Positions 1 to 8,486 of a DNA stretch of 64,000 nt are shown one piece after another. The DNA is taken from the NCBI GenBank assembly GCA_964351905.1, contig CAYGPG010000002.1, positions 1 to 64,000 of the forward strand, in the 5' to 3' direction. The DNA is from GCA-2708415 sp964351905. GTDB lineage: Bacteria > Pseudomonadota > Alphaproteobacteria > Micavibrionales > Micavibrionaceae. The stretch's first letter is position 1, and each line of letters opens with the position of its first letter. Below the pieces are notes generated by a model. That model was not told where the DNA came from. It ran no database searches and was given only the letters and a program-made list of their open reading frames with translations. The position numbers and the translations under genes are program-made.

Positions 1-1
1 A

Positions 2-580
2 ACCGTGATTGATTTATGTGCCGCGCCGGGGGGTAAAACCGCGCAATTGGCGGCGGCAGGCGCAAAAGTCATCGCCGTTGATCGTTCGGCGAAAAGACTA
101 AAACGCTTAAAAGAAAATATGGAACGCCTTGATTTCGTGGATCAGGTTGAGGTCGTGGCCAGTGATGGCGCGGTCTGGCAACCCAAAGACCCTGTTGATG
201 CCGTGTTGCTCGATGCCCCGTGCAGTGCCACGGGCACCATCCGCCGCCATCCTGATGTGATGCATTTAAAAGGCAACAAAGATATTAACCAATTGATGGC
301 ACTTCAATCGCGCTTGCTCGATAACGCCGCGGCGATGGTTAAATCTGGTGGTAGCATCATTTATTGCACCTGCTCGCTCCAAAAATCAGAAGGGGAGCTT
401 CAAGTTGATGTCTTCCTCGCCAATAACCCTGATTTTAAACGCGCCCCCATCACGGCGGCAGAAGTTGGCGGTGTTGATGCTCTCATCTCAAAAGAAGGCG
501 ACCTCCGTGTCCTCCCCTATCACCTCGCCCCCCACGGCGGCATGGATGGTTTTTATGTGGCAAGGTTGGTTAAGGGCTAG
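2..580 (+). CDS. rsmB: 16S rRNA (cytosine-C5) methyltransferase RsmB, 3' part
   Basis: Partial gene entering from the left edge; about 192 codons of the C-terminal SAM-dependent methyltransferase domain are visible. The SAM-binding loop LCAAPGGKT lies at the start. The RNA m5C methyltransferase motif IV (DAPCSATGTIRRHPD, Cys about residue 73 of the fragment) and motif VI (YCTCS, nucleophile Cys about 123) are both intact. Family knowledge: RsmB methylates C967 of 16S rRNA. The N-terminal NusB-like RNA-binding domain would lie outside the window, so RsmB rather than another member of the family is partly inferred from gene order: rsmB upstream of rpe and a heparinase-like gene is usual in alphaproteobacteria. 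Confidence 0.88.
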   Translation, partial: TVIDLCAAPGGKTAQLAAAGAKVIAVDRSAKRLKRLKENMERLDFVDQVEVVASDGAVWQPKDPVDAVLLDAPCSATGTIRRHPDVMHLKGNKDINQLMALQSRLLDNAAAMVKSGGSIIYCTCSLQKSEGELQVDVFLANNPDFKRAPITAAEVGGVDALISKEGDLRVLPYHLAPHGGMDGFYVARLVKG

Positions 581-591
581 AAATAACCACT

Positions 592-727
592 CCCGTCATC
601 CCCGCGATTGGCGCAGCCAATTTAAACAGCGGGGATCCATGATGTGAACAGCAAAGCTGTTCTCTTTTAGATCCCGTTTGAGCCAAATAATTTTCTTGGT
701 CACTACGTTCACACCAACGGGATGATG
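592..727. repeat. Family A palindromic repeat, three-hairpin copy
   Basis: Begins CCCGTCATCCCCGC and ends CCAACGGGATGATG. Hairpin 1 has arms CCCCGC (600-605) and GCGGGG (629-634) with a nested ATTGGC-gca-GCCAAT. A central hairpin is GAACAGC-aaa-GCTGTTC. The last segment pairs ATCCCGTT with AACGGGAT. It has the same architecture, in reverse orientation, as the copy at 40675-40800, although the nested and central stems differ in sequence. Lies between rsmB and the rpe promoter. Confidence 0.85.
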
Positions 728-749
728 AAAGAGGCTCTGTGGATAAAAT

Positions 750-778
750 TTGCACTGAAAAACAAATCTCTATACTAT
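750..778 (+). promoter_or_regulatory. sigma-70 promoter of rpe
   Basis: TTGCAC (750-755), 17-nt spacer, TACTAT (773-778), giving a predicted start near 785 and a leader of about 57 nt before rpe. It lies just downstream of a family A repeat, so rpe does not depend on read-through from rsmB. The ribosome site AAGGGAG lies about 10 nt before the ATG at 842. Confidence 0.55.
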
Positions 779-841
779 TGAAACTGTAAGGATTCTCTTA
801 CACAACTCAGTTTTAATTCTTTTATCCGAAGGGAGTCACTT

Positions 842-1501
842 ATGACCCGCCCCATACGCATTGCACCCTCCATTCTTTCCGCTGATTTTGGCCATTTGGC
901 CGATGAAATTGCCGCCGTTGATAAGGCTGGCGCGGATTATATCCATATTGACGTGATGGACGGTCATTTTGTTCCTAATATTTCCTTCGGCGCACCCGTT
1001 TTCAAATGCGTGCGCGGCGCGACAAAGAAAATTTTTGATGTTCACCTCATGATTTCACCAACCGACGCCTACCTGAAAGACTTCGCCGATGCGGGCGCGG
1101 ATATTATCACCGTCCATGCCGAGGCGGGGCCCCATCTTCACCGCTCCATCCAGACCATCAAAAGTTTGGGCAAAAAGGCAGGGGTGGCGATCAACTTGAC
1201 CACGCCGAACGAAGTGATTGAATCTGTCATGGACATGGTGGATTTGGTTTTAATCATGACAATTAATCCAGGCTTTGGCGGCCAAAAATTTGTTCCCGCC
1301 AGCTTGCCAAAAATCGCCGATATGCGGGCACGGATTGACGCAAGCGGTCGTGATATTGATCTCGAAGTCGATGGCGGCGTGACAGAAGAAACCGCGAAGC
1401 TTTGTATCGAAGCCGGTGCAAATGTGCTGGTCGCGGGTACATCAGTCTTCAAAGACGGGCCAGACGGCTACACCAAAAATATTAAAATCCTACGAGGGTA
1501 A
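842..1501 (+). CDS. rpe: Ribulose-phosphate 3-epimerase
   Basis: Interconverts D-ribulose 5-phosphate and D-xylulose 5-phosphate in the pentose phosphate pathway; cytosolic TIM barrel. The 219-aa length is normal. Metal ligands of the family are visible: H35 and D37 in HIDVMDGHFVPN, H68 in DVHLM and D177 in EVDGGV. The phosphate-binding loop is NPGFGGQ (about 142-148). The ATG is preceded by AAGGGAG. It follows rsmB and precedes a heparinase-like gene, a usual alphaproteobacterial order. Nothing is unusual. Confidence 0.97.
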   Translation: MTRPIRIAPSILSADFGHLADEIAAVDKAGADYIHIDVMDGHFVPNISFGAPVFKCVRGATKKIFDVHLMISPTDAYLKDFADAGADIITVHAEAGPHLHRSIQTIKSLGKKAGVAINLTTPNEVIESVMDMVDLVLIMTINPGFGGQKFVPASLPKIADMRARIDASGRDIDLEVDGGVTEETAKLCIEAGANVLVAGTSVFKDGPDGYTKNIKILRG

Positions 1502-1535
1502 AAGTGGAATTTAATCATTCTCATATCGTAAAAAA

Positions 1536-1603
1536 CGTCATTGCATGGTTTATCCATGCAATCCATAGCGATATAGATTACACGGACAAGCCGTGTAATG
1601 ACG
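1536..1603. repeat. Family A palindromic repeat, TTGCATGG/TTACACGG variant
   Basis: Frame GTCAT...ATCC-spacer-GAT...ATGAC, with hairpin 1 TTGCATGG-tttat-CCATGCAA and hairpin 2 TTACACGG-acaag-CCGTGTAA. Both stems are perfect but unrelated in sequence to the stems of the copy at 592. The right half recurs at 46785-46820. Sits between rpe and the heparinase-like gene. Confidence 0.8.
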
Positions 1604-1633
1604 CTTCAGGTGTAGGGAGAAATTTTTAAAGTT

Positions 1634-3313
1634 ATGTCTCTGTTGAGCCACACAGTGCAGAAAATTCAAAGCCGCATGGTGCATGCCGTGCGCTCCCGCG
1701 CGTCGCGCCTAACTTATAATTCACCATTATATAATTGGAGTCTTGGTGGCGCGGTTCCTGAAAAATTACTGTTCAGTCCCTGTGATCTTTGGCAAGGGGA
1801 TGCAGACAACGCCCGCTGGCTCCTACATTCTGGCGCGTTTTCAATCGGAGGGGATCGCCTAGAACTCCACAACGCCGATTGGCACCCTAAGGATGTAAGC
1901 GATAATTGGTTAGAGCATATTCACGGTTTTGATTGGCTGCGTGATCTTCGTGCCCTTGGGGGGCAAAGCGCACGTTTAGGCGCACGGTATATGATTACAG
2001 ATTGGATCAATCAACATCAAAAATGGGATGCGCTGTCTTGGCGGTCTGATATTCTCGGTCGTCGCTTAGGAAATTTGTTGGCAGGCTATGACTTTTTTGG
2101 CGAAAGTGCCGACCAAGAATTTCAAGAATTTTTCTTAGAATCTATTCTTCGCCAAGTAAGACATCTCAGCCGCTCTCTACCCAGCACGCTACACGGCTTG
2201 TCCCTCCTTTATGCCATCAAGGGGCTTGCTTATGCGGGCATGACCTTAGAAGGGCGGGAAAATTATCTTGAACAAGCACTCCATCTTTTAGATGAGCAAA
2301 TTGATAAACAAATTTTAAGCGACGGTGGGCATATCTCCCGCAATCCTCAGGCTTTATTAGAAACCGTGCGAATTTTAATTGATATTCGCACTGGATTGCG
2401 CCAAGCAGGCTATCCGGGCATTGAAAAAATTCAACATGGCCTTGATCGCGCCGTGCCTGCCTTGCGGTTTTTCCGCCATGGCGATGGCGCGTTTGCGCTG
2501 TTCAATGGGACGCAAACTAACAATGCCGATGCGCTTAAAAACACCGTGATGCAGGCAGGAAGCCGCGCCCGCACCCTTAATTCGTTGCCCCATAGCGGGT
2601 ATGAACGGATCAGCATGGGGCGCTCACTTCTCCTTGCTGATGTTGGTAAGCCTCCCGCTTGGCCGCATGATCGGGGCGCGCATATTGCGCCGCTCTCTTT
2701 TGAATTTTCACATGGGCGCGAACGTATTTTTGTCAATTGCGGCACGCACCCAACCTGTGAAAAATGGCAAGATGCTCTGCGTTCCACACCCGCGCACAAC
2801 ACCTTGATCATCGATGATCGTAATATGTGTGACGTGAATAAAGATGGCTCACCATCCTATAGACCCAAGAAAATTGTTGTCGATCGTGATGATAAAAAGA
2901 ACAATAATAAAGAAGATATGGTGTTGATTGATGCCTGTCATGATGGCTATATGCCCGTTAATGGAATCACCCATCGCCGCCGTTTTTATCTTACGGATAA
3001 GGGGCATGATTTTCGCGGCGAAGATAATTTAACCTGCGCCACAGGGCTCGCCGCGCCGCATGATATCGCACTCCGCTTTCACCTGCACCCTAAGGTCACC
3101 GTGTCTTTGGTGAAGGGCGGAACCGAAGCCCTTTTACGCCTGAATAACGGTACAGGCTGGCGTTTTACGATAGTGGGTGGAGAATTAGAGCTCGAAAACA
3201 GCGTCTATCTCGGCACAGGAATCCGTCCCCGCAAAACCAAACAACTCGTCATCCGCGGCCAAATGACCACCGACCACGCCCAATTCAAATGGGCATTACA
3301 GTTGGAGAATTGA
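1634..3313 (+). CDS. Heparinase II/III-family protein
   Basis: 559-aa protein of the heparinase II/III-like family, often encoded between rpe and purH in alphaproteobacteria. An N-terminal alpha-helical region (about residues 80-300, rich in W and L, with HIHGFDWLRDLRALGG) is followed by a beta-rich C-terminal domain (about 310-555) with the conserved segment SFEFSHGRERIFVNCG and AHNTLIIDD. No signal peptide or membrane segment is evident, which is common in this subfamily. Substrate unknown; an acidic polysaccharide lyase or a protein in envelope polysaccharide turnover is inferred. The stop is followed after one base by the convergent small gene at 3315-3669. Confidence 0.85.
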   Translation: MSLLSHTVQKIQSRMVHAVRSRASRLTYNSPLYNWSLGGAVPEKLLFSPCDLWQGDADNARWLLHSGAFSIGGDRLELHNADWHPKDVSDNWLEHIHGFDWLRDLRALGGQSARLGARYMITDWINQHQKWDALSWRSDILGRRLGNLLAGYDFFGESADQEFQEFFLESILRQVRHLSRSLPSTLHGLSLLYAIKGLAYAGMTLEGRENYLEQALHLLDEQIDKQILSDGGHISRNPQALLETVRILIDIRTGLRQAGYPGIEKIQHGLDRAVPALRFFRHGDGAFALFNGTQTNNADALKNTVMQAGSRARTLNSLPHSGYERISMGRSLLLADVGKPPAWPHDRGAHIAPLSFEFSHGRERIFVNCGTHPTCEKWQDALRSTPAHNTLIIDDRNMCDVNKDGSPSYRPKKIVVDRDDKKNNNKEDMVLIDACHDGYMPVNGITHRRRFYLTDKGHDFRGEDNLTCATGLAAPHDIALRFHLHPKVTVSLVKGGTEALLRLNNGTGWRFTIVGGELELENSVYLGTGIRPRKTKQLVIRGQMTTDHAQFKWALQLEN

Positions 3314-3314
3314 A

Positions 3315-3669
3315 TTAACCTCTACCACCATTATTTTTGGGAGCATCATTTTTCACATTTGCGGATGAAGGCATTTGCACAGTATTTGGAATGTTATCCC
3401 CGATGACATAACCTTCTTCAATTAAATAAGCTTTATAAAGACCTAATTGTCTATCTGCACCTGGATCTAAACTATCTAAATGCCTAATTGCTAAAACCAT
3501 TAACTGACCTAATTTTTTTCGTTCTTCAAAAGTAACTTCGCGCTCTTCATCAAAAACGGCTTTATTAATAGTTTCCGTTTCTTTGCTCTAGAAGAGTTTC
3601 AGAAAATAAATCCGCGGCAGAAATCTCTGCAGAAATATCAATTTTTTGTGAACCATCAAAATCAGTCAT
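3315..3669 (-). pseudogene. Small hypothetical gene broken by a frameshift
   Basis: Two minus-strand frames join into one protein of about 117 aa if a single base is removed near 3585. The first runs from ATG 3669 (MTDFDGSQKIDISAEISA...) to a stop at 3565-3567, 34 codons. The second continues ...KETETINKAVFDEEREV... through LDSLDPGADRQLGLYKAY to the stop at 3315-3317. The second frame is open well upstream of its internal ATG at 3500, which supports a single original gene. No family recognised; acidic start, Asn/Gly-rich tail. It may be a recent pseudogene, a programmed frameshift or a sequencing error. Confidence 0.55.
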
Positions 3670-3756
3670 AACATACACTTTTAAATTTATTATTTATGTC
3701 ATACTTATAATAAAAAATATAAATTATGTCAATAAAAAATAAATACACAAAAGTTC

Positions 3757-3785
3757 TTGCTATGTTCTTAAATTTGTACTATCTT
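3757..3785 (+). promoter_or_regulatory. Possible promoter upstream of the small ORF and radA
   Basis: TTGCTA (3757-3762), 17-nt spacer, TATCTT (3780-3785), in the very AT-rich gap 3670-3868, which otherwise holds no gene or clear repeat. The match is moderate; the region has several AT-rich alternatives, so the exact promoter is uncertain. Confidence 0.3.
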
Positions 3786-3868
3786 TGTTCTCATGATAAT
3801 ATATCTTATTTGCAGTTCTGTTATGACATTCTTTTTGGTTCGCGCCGTATAGGGAAGGGGATTCATTT

Positions 3869-4063
3869 ATGCTCTTTTTAAACCGCAAATCACAAAATAA
3901 TGCCTTTTCGCCCGATTTACTCGATCGCTTGTTTGACCATAATGGTCAAAGGCAAGAATCTTTATTTTTCAGTGAGATAGTCGAAAACCAAAACCCGCCA
4001 CGCAACGAACGGACTGAAGGAATCCACTTTTCACCAATAGAAAAAAGAATAAATCATGGCTAA
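3869..4063 (+). CDS. Small hypothetical protein overlapping the radA start
   Basis: 64-codon ORF with a good ribosome site (AGGGAAGGGG 9-18 nt upstream of the ATG). It overlaps the first 8 nt of radA, suggesting translational coupling. The product is hydrophilic and has no recognised domain. Its second half contains a 24-bp segment (4000-4023) that occurs exactly, in inverted orientation, at 38633-38656 in a non-coding region, so part of the reading frame may be repeat-derived. It may be a real small gene or a leader-like ORF upstream of radA. Confidence 0.45.
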   Translation: MLFLNRKSQNNAFSPDLLDRLFDHNGQRQESLFFSEIVENQNPPRNERTEGIHFSPIEKRINHG

Positions 4064-5471
4064 ATCATCGAAACAATATACCTGTCAGTCCTGTGGTACG
4101 GTCTCCAATAAATGGGCTGGCAAGTGCGAGGGCTGTAACGAGTGGAACACCATCGTTGAAGAAGTTATCGAAGCGTCTGCTCCCAAAGGCTTAGGCAATA
4201 AACGCCGCGGCAACGCTATTCAATTGGTTCCTTTAAAGGGTGCTATGAGTGAAAAAAAGCCGCGCCATATTACAGGCATTGCAGAATTTGACCGCGTGAC
4301 AGGCGGTGGATTGGTGACAGGATCGGCCCTGTTGATCGGCGGTGACCCAGGAATCGGTAAATCAACGCTGCTTCTACAAGTTGTTTGTAAATTGGCGCTC
4401 AGTGGCAAAAAATGCGTTTATGTCTCGGGTGAAGAAGCGGTTGATCAGGTGCGCCTTCGGGCGCAACGTTTGGGGCTTGATAATGCACCTGTTGATTTGG
4501 CTTCTGCCACATCGGTGCGGGATATTATTGCATCTATGGAAGATGCTCAAAATGCGCCAGACCTTCTCGTCATTGATTCTATCCAAACCATGTATGTTGA
4601 TACGGTCGAAAGCGCGCCAGGCACTGTTACTCAAGTACGCACCTCTGCCCAAGAATTGATCCGTGTTGCCAAACGTCGCGGTATTTGCATTTTATTTGTG
4701 GGGCACGTCACCAAAGATGGGCAAATTGCAGGCCCTCGTGTTCTCGAACATTTGGTCGATGCTGTTCTTTATTTTGAAGGGGATCGCGGCCATCAATTTA
4801 GAATCCTCCGCACCGTCAAAAACCGTTTTGGTCCCACCGATGAGATCGGTGTTTTTGAAATGGCACAAGAAGGCTTGGTCGAGGTCGCTAACCCTTCCGA
4901 ATTATTTTTGGCACAACGCCAAGAACATGTCGCGGGAAGCGCGGTGCTCGCTGGGCTTGAGGGCACACGCCCCGTTTTGGTCGAAGTCCAAGCCTTAGTC
5001 GCCCCATCCCCCCACGGAAATCCCCGCCGCGCCGTTATTGGCTGGGATTCAAACCGTTTGGCCATGGTGCTCGCTGTTCTAGAATCGCGTTGCGGTGTAA
5101 CCTTGTCTGATAGTGACATTTTCCTCAACATTGCAGGCGGCATTCGTATTTCCGAACCTGCCGCTGATTTGGCTGTGGCTGCCGCCCTAATAAGTTCTCA
5201 AACCAATATCCCCGTTCAGGGCAATACCGTATTCTTTGGTGAAGTTGGTTTATCAGGTGAAATTCGAACCGTGTCGCAACCTGATTTGCGTATTAAAGAG
5301 GCGGCCAAATTGGGTTTTGATTCAGCCTTCATTCCCGCGCCGCCAAAAAAATCGAAGAAGGGCGGTAATCCTCCTTTACGCACGCAACAGATTGATCATT
5401 TGGATGATTTAGTAACGTTTTTTGCCCAACAAAAAAATAACCAGAAAACAACCCCAAGGAAGGTCGCCTAA
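4056..5471 (+). CDS. radA: DNA repair protein RadA
   Basis: 471-aa RadA (Sms), a RecA-like hexameric helicase that extends recombination intermediates by branch migration. All family modules are visible: zinc finger C10-x2-C13-x10-C24-x2-C27, Walker A GGDPGIGKST (95-104), Walker B region LLVIDSIQT (170-178), the RadA-specific KNRFG motif (255-259), and a C-terminal Lon-protease-like domain with GGIRI and FFGEVGLSGEIR. First gene of radA-cvpA-purF-SDR, a conserved alphaproteobacterial order. Confidence 0.97.
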   Translation: MAKSSKQYTCQSCGTVSNKWAGKCEGCNEWNTIVEEVIEASAPKGLGNKRRGNAIQLVPLKGAMSEKKPRHITGIAEFDRVTGGGLVTGSALLIGGDPGIGKSTLLLQVVCKLALSGKKCVYVSGEEAVDQVRLRAQRLGLDNAPVDLASATSVRDIIASMEDAQNAPDLLVIDSIQTMYVDTVESAPGTVTQVRTSAQELIRVAKRRGICILFVGHVTKDGQIAGPRVLEHLVDAVLYFEGDRGHQFRILRTVKNRFGPTDEIGVFEMAQEGLVEVANPSELFLAQRQEHVAGSAVLAGLEGTRPVLVEVQALVAPSPHGNPRRAVIGWDSNRLAMVLAVLESRCGVTLSDSDIFLNIAGGIRISEPAADLAVAAALISSQTNIPVQGNTVFFGEVGLSGEIRTVSQPDLRIKEAAKLGFDSAFIPAPPKKSKKGGNPPLRTQQIDHLDDLVTFFAQQKNNQKTTPRKVA

Positions 5472-5485
5472 ATAACACGAAATAC

Positions 5486-5514
5486 TTGATATTTGGCGCA
5501 TTATTCCTTATCTA
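5486..5514 (+). promoter_or_regulatory. Promoter giving a likely leaderless cvpA mRNA
   Basis: TTGATA (5486-5491), 17-nt spacer, TATCTA (5509-5514). The expected start point, 7 nt downstream, coincides with the A of the cvpA ATG at 5521. No Shine-Dalgarno sequence lies before that ATG, consistent with leaderless translation. Confidence 0.45.
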
Positions 5515-5520
5515 TAGCGC

Positions 5521-6231
5521 ATGATTATAGACATTGTAGTTGCCGTTATCGTTATCATCTCCGCGATCATCTCATTCCTACGCGGCCTCATCCGTGAAAC
5601 GCTTACGATCGCAGGCGTCATCGGTGGCTTTTTCGCCGCCGTCTTCTTCGGACCAAAACTCGCGCCAACCTTCAATAACTGGCTCGGCGTCGCCGAAAAT
5701 CAGGAAGAGGTTAAAAAGCTCTTTGACATCATTCCCATGAATATCGTCGCAGATGTTTGCGCTTATGCAGTTGTTTTCATCGTCGTTGTCATCATCATTT
5801 CCGTTATCAGCCACTTCACCGCAGGCGCGGCAAAAGCCATGGGTTTAGGCCCCATTGACCGCACGCTTGGCGTCATTTTTGGCATTGCCCGCGCGATCGT
5901 ACTCCTTGGTTTACTCTACCTCCCATTCCACCTTCTGATGGACGCCCCATCAAAGGACAAGTATTTCTTAGATAGCAAAACGCATCGTATTATCGAAGGC
6001 ACATCCGAATTCCTATCAGGCTTCCTGCCGTCATCCAGTGAAGTCGAAGGCAAGGTTCAAGATATCACCGAAGGTGAAATCAAGAAGAAGCTGTTCGAAA
6101 ATGACATTCTCTACAATAAGGACGCAAAGCCTAAACCAGTAGAAGAGAAACCAGAAACTGGATATCAGATTGATGAACGTAATCAGCTCGAAGATTTGAT
6201 TGAGCAAGAACCTACGACCTATAACGAATAA
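5521..6231 (+). CDS. cvpA: CvpA family membrane protein
   Basis: 236-aa inner-membrane protein with about four hydrophobic segments in the first 140 residues (including IIDIVVAVIVIISAIISF and AVVFIVVVIIISVISHF) and a charged, Glu/Lys-rich cytosolic tail of about 85 residues. CvpA was named for a role in colicin V production; in several bacteria it supports envelope homeostasis. The RGLIRE loop after the first helix and the GLGPIDRTLG segment are typical. Its place between radA and purF is the common proteobacterial arrangement. The start lacks a ribosome site; see the promoter at 5486. Confidence 0.9.
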   Translation: MIIDIVVAVIVIISAIISFLRGLIRETLTIAGVIGGFFAAVFFGPKLAPTFNNWLGVAENQEEVKKLFDIIPMNIVADVCAYAVVFIVVVIIISVISHFTAGAAKAMGLGPIDRTLGVIFGIARAIVLLGLLYLPFHLLMDAPSKDKYFLDSKTHRIIEGTSEFLSGFLPSSSEVEGKVQDITEGEIKKKLFENDILYNKDAKPKPVEEKPETGYQIDERNQLEDLIEQEPTTYNE

Positions 6232-6240
6232 GGATTAACC

Positions 6241-7764
6241 ATGTGCGGTATTGTTGGCATTTTCAATCATTCTCCTGTTAATCAGGATTTGTACGATGCC
6301 TTAACGGTACTTCAACACCGTGGTCAAGATGCCGCAGGTATAGCGACAGAAGAAAACGGTAAGTTCTTTGTTCGCAAAAGTAATGGCTTAGTCCGCGATG
6401 TATTCCATACGCGCCATATGACGCACTTAAAAGGCAATGTTGGAATCGGCCATGTGCGTTACCCAACCGCAGGAAGCTCAAGCGCTCTTGAATCGCAGCC
6501 CTTATACGTCAATTCTCCCTATGGTATCACGTTGGCGCATAATGGTAATCTCACCAATAGTAAGCAATTGGCAGAAGAGCTGTTTTTATCAGATCATCGC
6601 CATCTAAATACCAGCTCGGATTCCGAAGTTCTTTTGAATATTTTTGCGCATGAATTACAGCGTCAAAACAAACCAGAGCTATCCAAAGAGGATATTTTTA
6701 CAGCCGTTGATCATTTACACCTTCGTTGTAAAGGCGCTTACGCCGTTGTTGCAAATATTTCTGGGCACGGAATTTTAGGTGTACGTGATCCGCACGGCAT
6801 ACGCCCCTTGATCTATGGGGAAAGAACCAACAAAGATGGTAAAACAGAATATATGATGGCATCAGAAAGCGTTGCTCTTGACGCGCTGGGTTTTGAAACG
6901 GTTCGTGACTTCAAACCTGGTGAAGCCATCTATATCGATAAAGATGGCACATTGCATTCGCACGTTTCTGATACGAATAAATTAGAGTCACCATGCATTT
7001 TTGAGCATGTTTATTTTGCCCGCCCTGACTCAATCATTGACGGAAGCTCGGTTTACAAAGCACGGGTGCGTATGGGCGAATATTTAGCGAATAAAATTTT
7101 AAAAGAACATCCGAACCATGATATTGATGTGGTTATCCCAATCCCTGAATCTAGCCGTCCAAGCGCGATGGAGCTTGCAGTGCGTCTTGGCGTGAAGTTC
7201 CGCGAGGGGTTTGTAAAAAACCGCTATATTGGCCGTACTTTTATTATGCCGGGCCAAGAAGAGCGCCAAAAATCAGTGAAACAAAAACTAAATCCATTGC
7301 CTTTAGAATTTCAAGATAAAAATGTTTTGTTGGTTGATGACTCTATTGTGCGTGGTACGACGTGTGAGCAAATCATTGAAATGGCTCGCCAAGCGGGGGC
7401 GAGGAAAGTTTATTTTGCCTCGGCGGCGCCACCTGTGAGATATCCTAATGTTTATGGAATCGATATGCCTGTAAAATCAGAACTCATCGCGCATGGCAAA
7501 ACAGATAAGGAAATTGAAAAAGCGATCGGTGCAGATTGGTTAATCTACCAAGATCTTGATGATCTTATTCGGTCTGTCGTGCCGAGTGATGAAAAAATAG
7601 AAGATCATCATTTTGATTGTTCTGTTTTTGATGGGCAGTATGTCACGGATGATATTGATGAAGCTTATCTTGATCATTTAAAAGAATGCCGTAATGATAG
7701 CGCGAAAAACAAAATCAATGTTTTAGAAGAAACAGAATTTGTTGATTCTCACGAAGGCTTTTAA
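6241..7764 (+). CDS. purF: Amidophosphoribosyltransferase, Escherichia-type
   Basis: Catalyses the first committed step of purine synthesis: PRPP plus glutamine to 5-phosphoribosylamine. 507 aa; the N-terminal nucleophile Cys2 is exposed after Met removal (MCGIVGIFNH), with no propeptide. The glutaminase domain has LQHRGQDAAGI and GHVRYPTAGSSSA. The PRPP loop is VLLVDDSIVRGTT (about 362-374). Close matches to the E. coli enzyme by memory include FVKNRYIGRTFIMPGQ, LVDDSIVRGTTCEQIIEMAR and YPNVYGIDMP. Asn replaces the cluster Cys in PNVYGID, so the 4Fe-4S cluster of Bacillus-type enzymes is not expected. AAGGA lies 8 nt before the ATG. The type is unusual for an alphaproteobacterium. Confidence 0.97.
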   Translation: MCGIVGIFNHSPVNQDLYDALTVLQHRGQDAAGIATEENGKFFVRKSNGLVRDVFHTRHMTHLKGNVGIGHVRYPTAGSSSALESQPLYVNSPYGITLAHNGNLTNSKQLAEELFLSDHRHLNTSSDSEVLLNIFAHELQRQNKPELSKEDIFTAVDHLHLRCKGAYAVVANISGHGILGVRDPHGIRPLIYGERTNKDGKTEYMMASESVALDALGFETVRDFKPGEAIYIDKDGTLHSHVSDTNKLESPCIFEHVYFARPDSIIDGSSVYKARVRMGEYLANKILKEHPNHDIDVVIPIPESSRPSAMELAVRLGVKFREGFVKNRYIGRTFIMPGQEERQKSVKQKLNPLPLEFQDKNVLLVDDSIVRGTTCEQIIEMARQAGARKVYFASAAPPVRYPNVYGIDMPVKSELIAHGKTDKEIEKAIGADWLIYQDLDDLIRSVVPSDEKIEDHHFDCSVFDGQYVTDDIDEAYLDHLKECRNDSAKNKINVLEETEFVDSHEGF

Positions 7765-7775
7765 CTCTTACTCCT

Positions 7776-8486
7776 ATGCTTAAAATAGATTTAACAAACC
7801 GTATTGCCCTTGTGACAGGCGCTTCGCAAGGAATTGGAGCCGCTGTGGCGAAAGCTTATGCCAAAGCAGGCGCGCATGTTATTTTGGTCGCGCGTAATCA
7901 AAAAAAATTAGAAAAAATTGACGATGAAATAACGCAAATGGGTGGACAGGCAACATTGCTTCCGCTCGATTTGATGGATTTTGACGAAGTTGATAAGCTC
8001 GGCCCGAGTATTTACGAGCGTTTCGGCAAACTCGATATTTTTGTTGGGAATGCAGGACTTCTTGGGACGTTAAGCCCACTCACGCAAATTTCAAATAGTG
8101 AATATCAACGTGTTTTAGATGTAAATTTATCGGCTAATTTTAGATTGATAAAAACATTAGATCCGCTTTTACAGGCCTCTAATGCCGGTCGCGCTATGTT
8201 TGTGACGACTGGCGCAGGTGTTGTGAAAGGTCGCGCTTATTGGGGCACATACTCAATATCAAAGGCCGCTCTGGAAAGTATGGTGCGTGTTTATGCCGAT
8301 GAAAACAGACAAACTAATCTTAAGATTAACATGATCGACCCAGGCGCCGTCCGCACAGATATGCGCGCCTCTGCCAAACCTGGGGAAGATCCGATGAGCC
8401 TTCCGCATCCTGATGATATTGTAGATGTGTTTTTAGATTTGGCTTCGCCTTCCTGCACAAAACATGGTGAGGTCGTAAGTGTCTAA
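7776..8486 (+). CDS. SDR family oxidoreductase
   Basis: 236-aa classical short-chain dehydrogenase/reductase. Cofactor-binding TGASQGIG (14-21), structural NAG (92-94) and catalytic YxxxK (Y159, K163 in YSISK) are present. The usual catalytic Ser in the strand before Tyr is replaced by Thr/Gly (VTTGAG), which may affect activity. An SDR directly after purF is a recurring alphaproteobacterial arrangement; substrate unknown. Starts 11 nt after the purF stop and overlaps the VOC gene by 8 nt, so the genes are probably cotranscribed. Confidence 0.88.
   Translation: MLKIDLTNRIALVTGASQGIGAAVAKAYAKAGAHVILVARNQKKLEKIDDEITQMGGQATLLPLDLMDFDEVDKLGPSIYERFGKLDIFVGNAGLLGTLSPLTQISNSEYQRVLDVNLSANFRLIKTLDPLLQASNAGRAMFVTTGAGVVKGRAYWGTYSISKAALESMVRVYADENRQTNLKINMIDPGAVRTDMRASAKPGEDPMSLPHPDDIVDVFLDLASPSCTKHGEVVSV

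Noticed and set aside
6241..7764. 4Fe-4S cluster in PurF
   Set aside because: One of the required Cys is Asn (PNVYGID), and the Cys pair near the end is incomplete.
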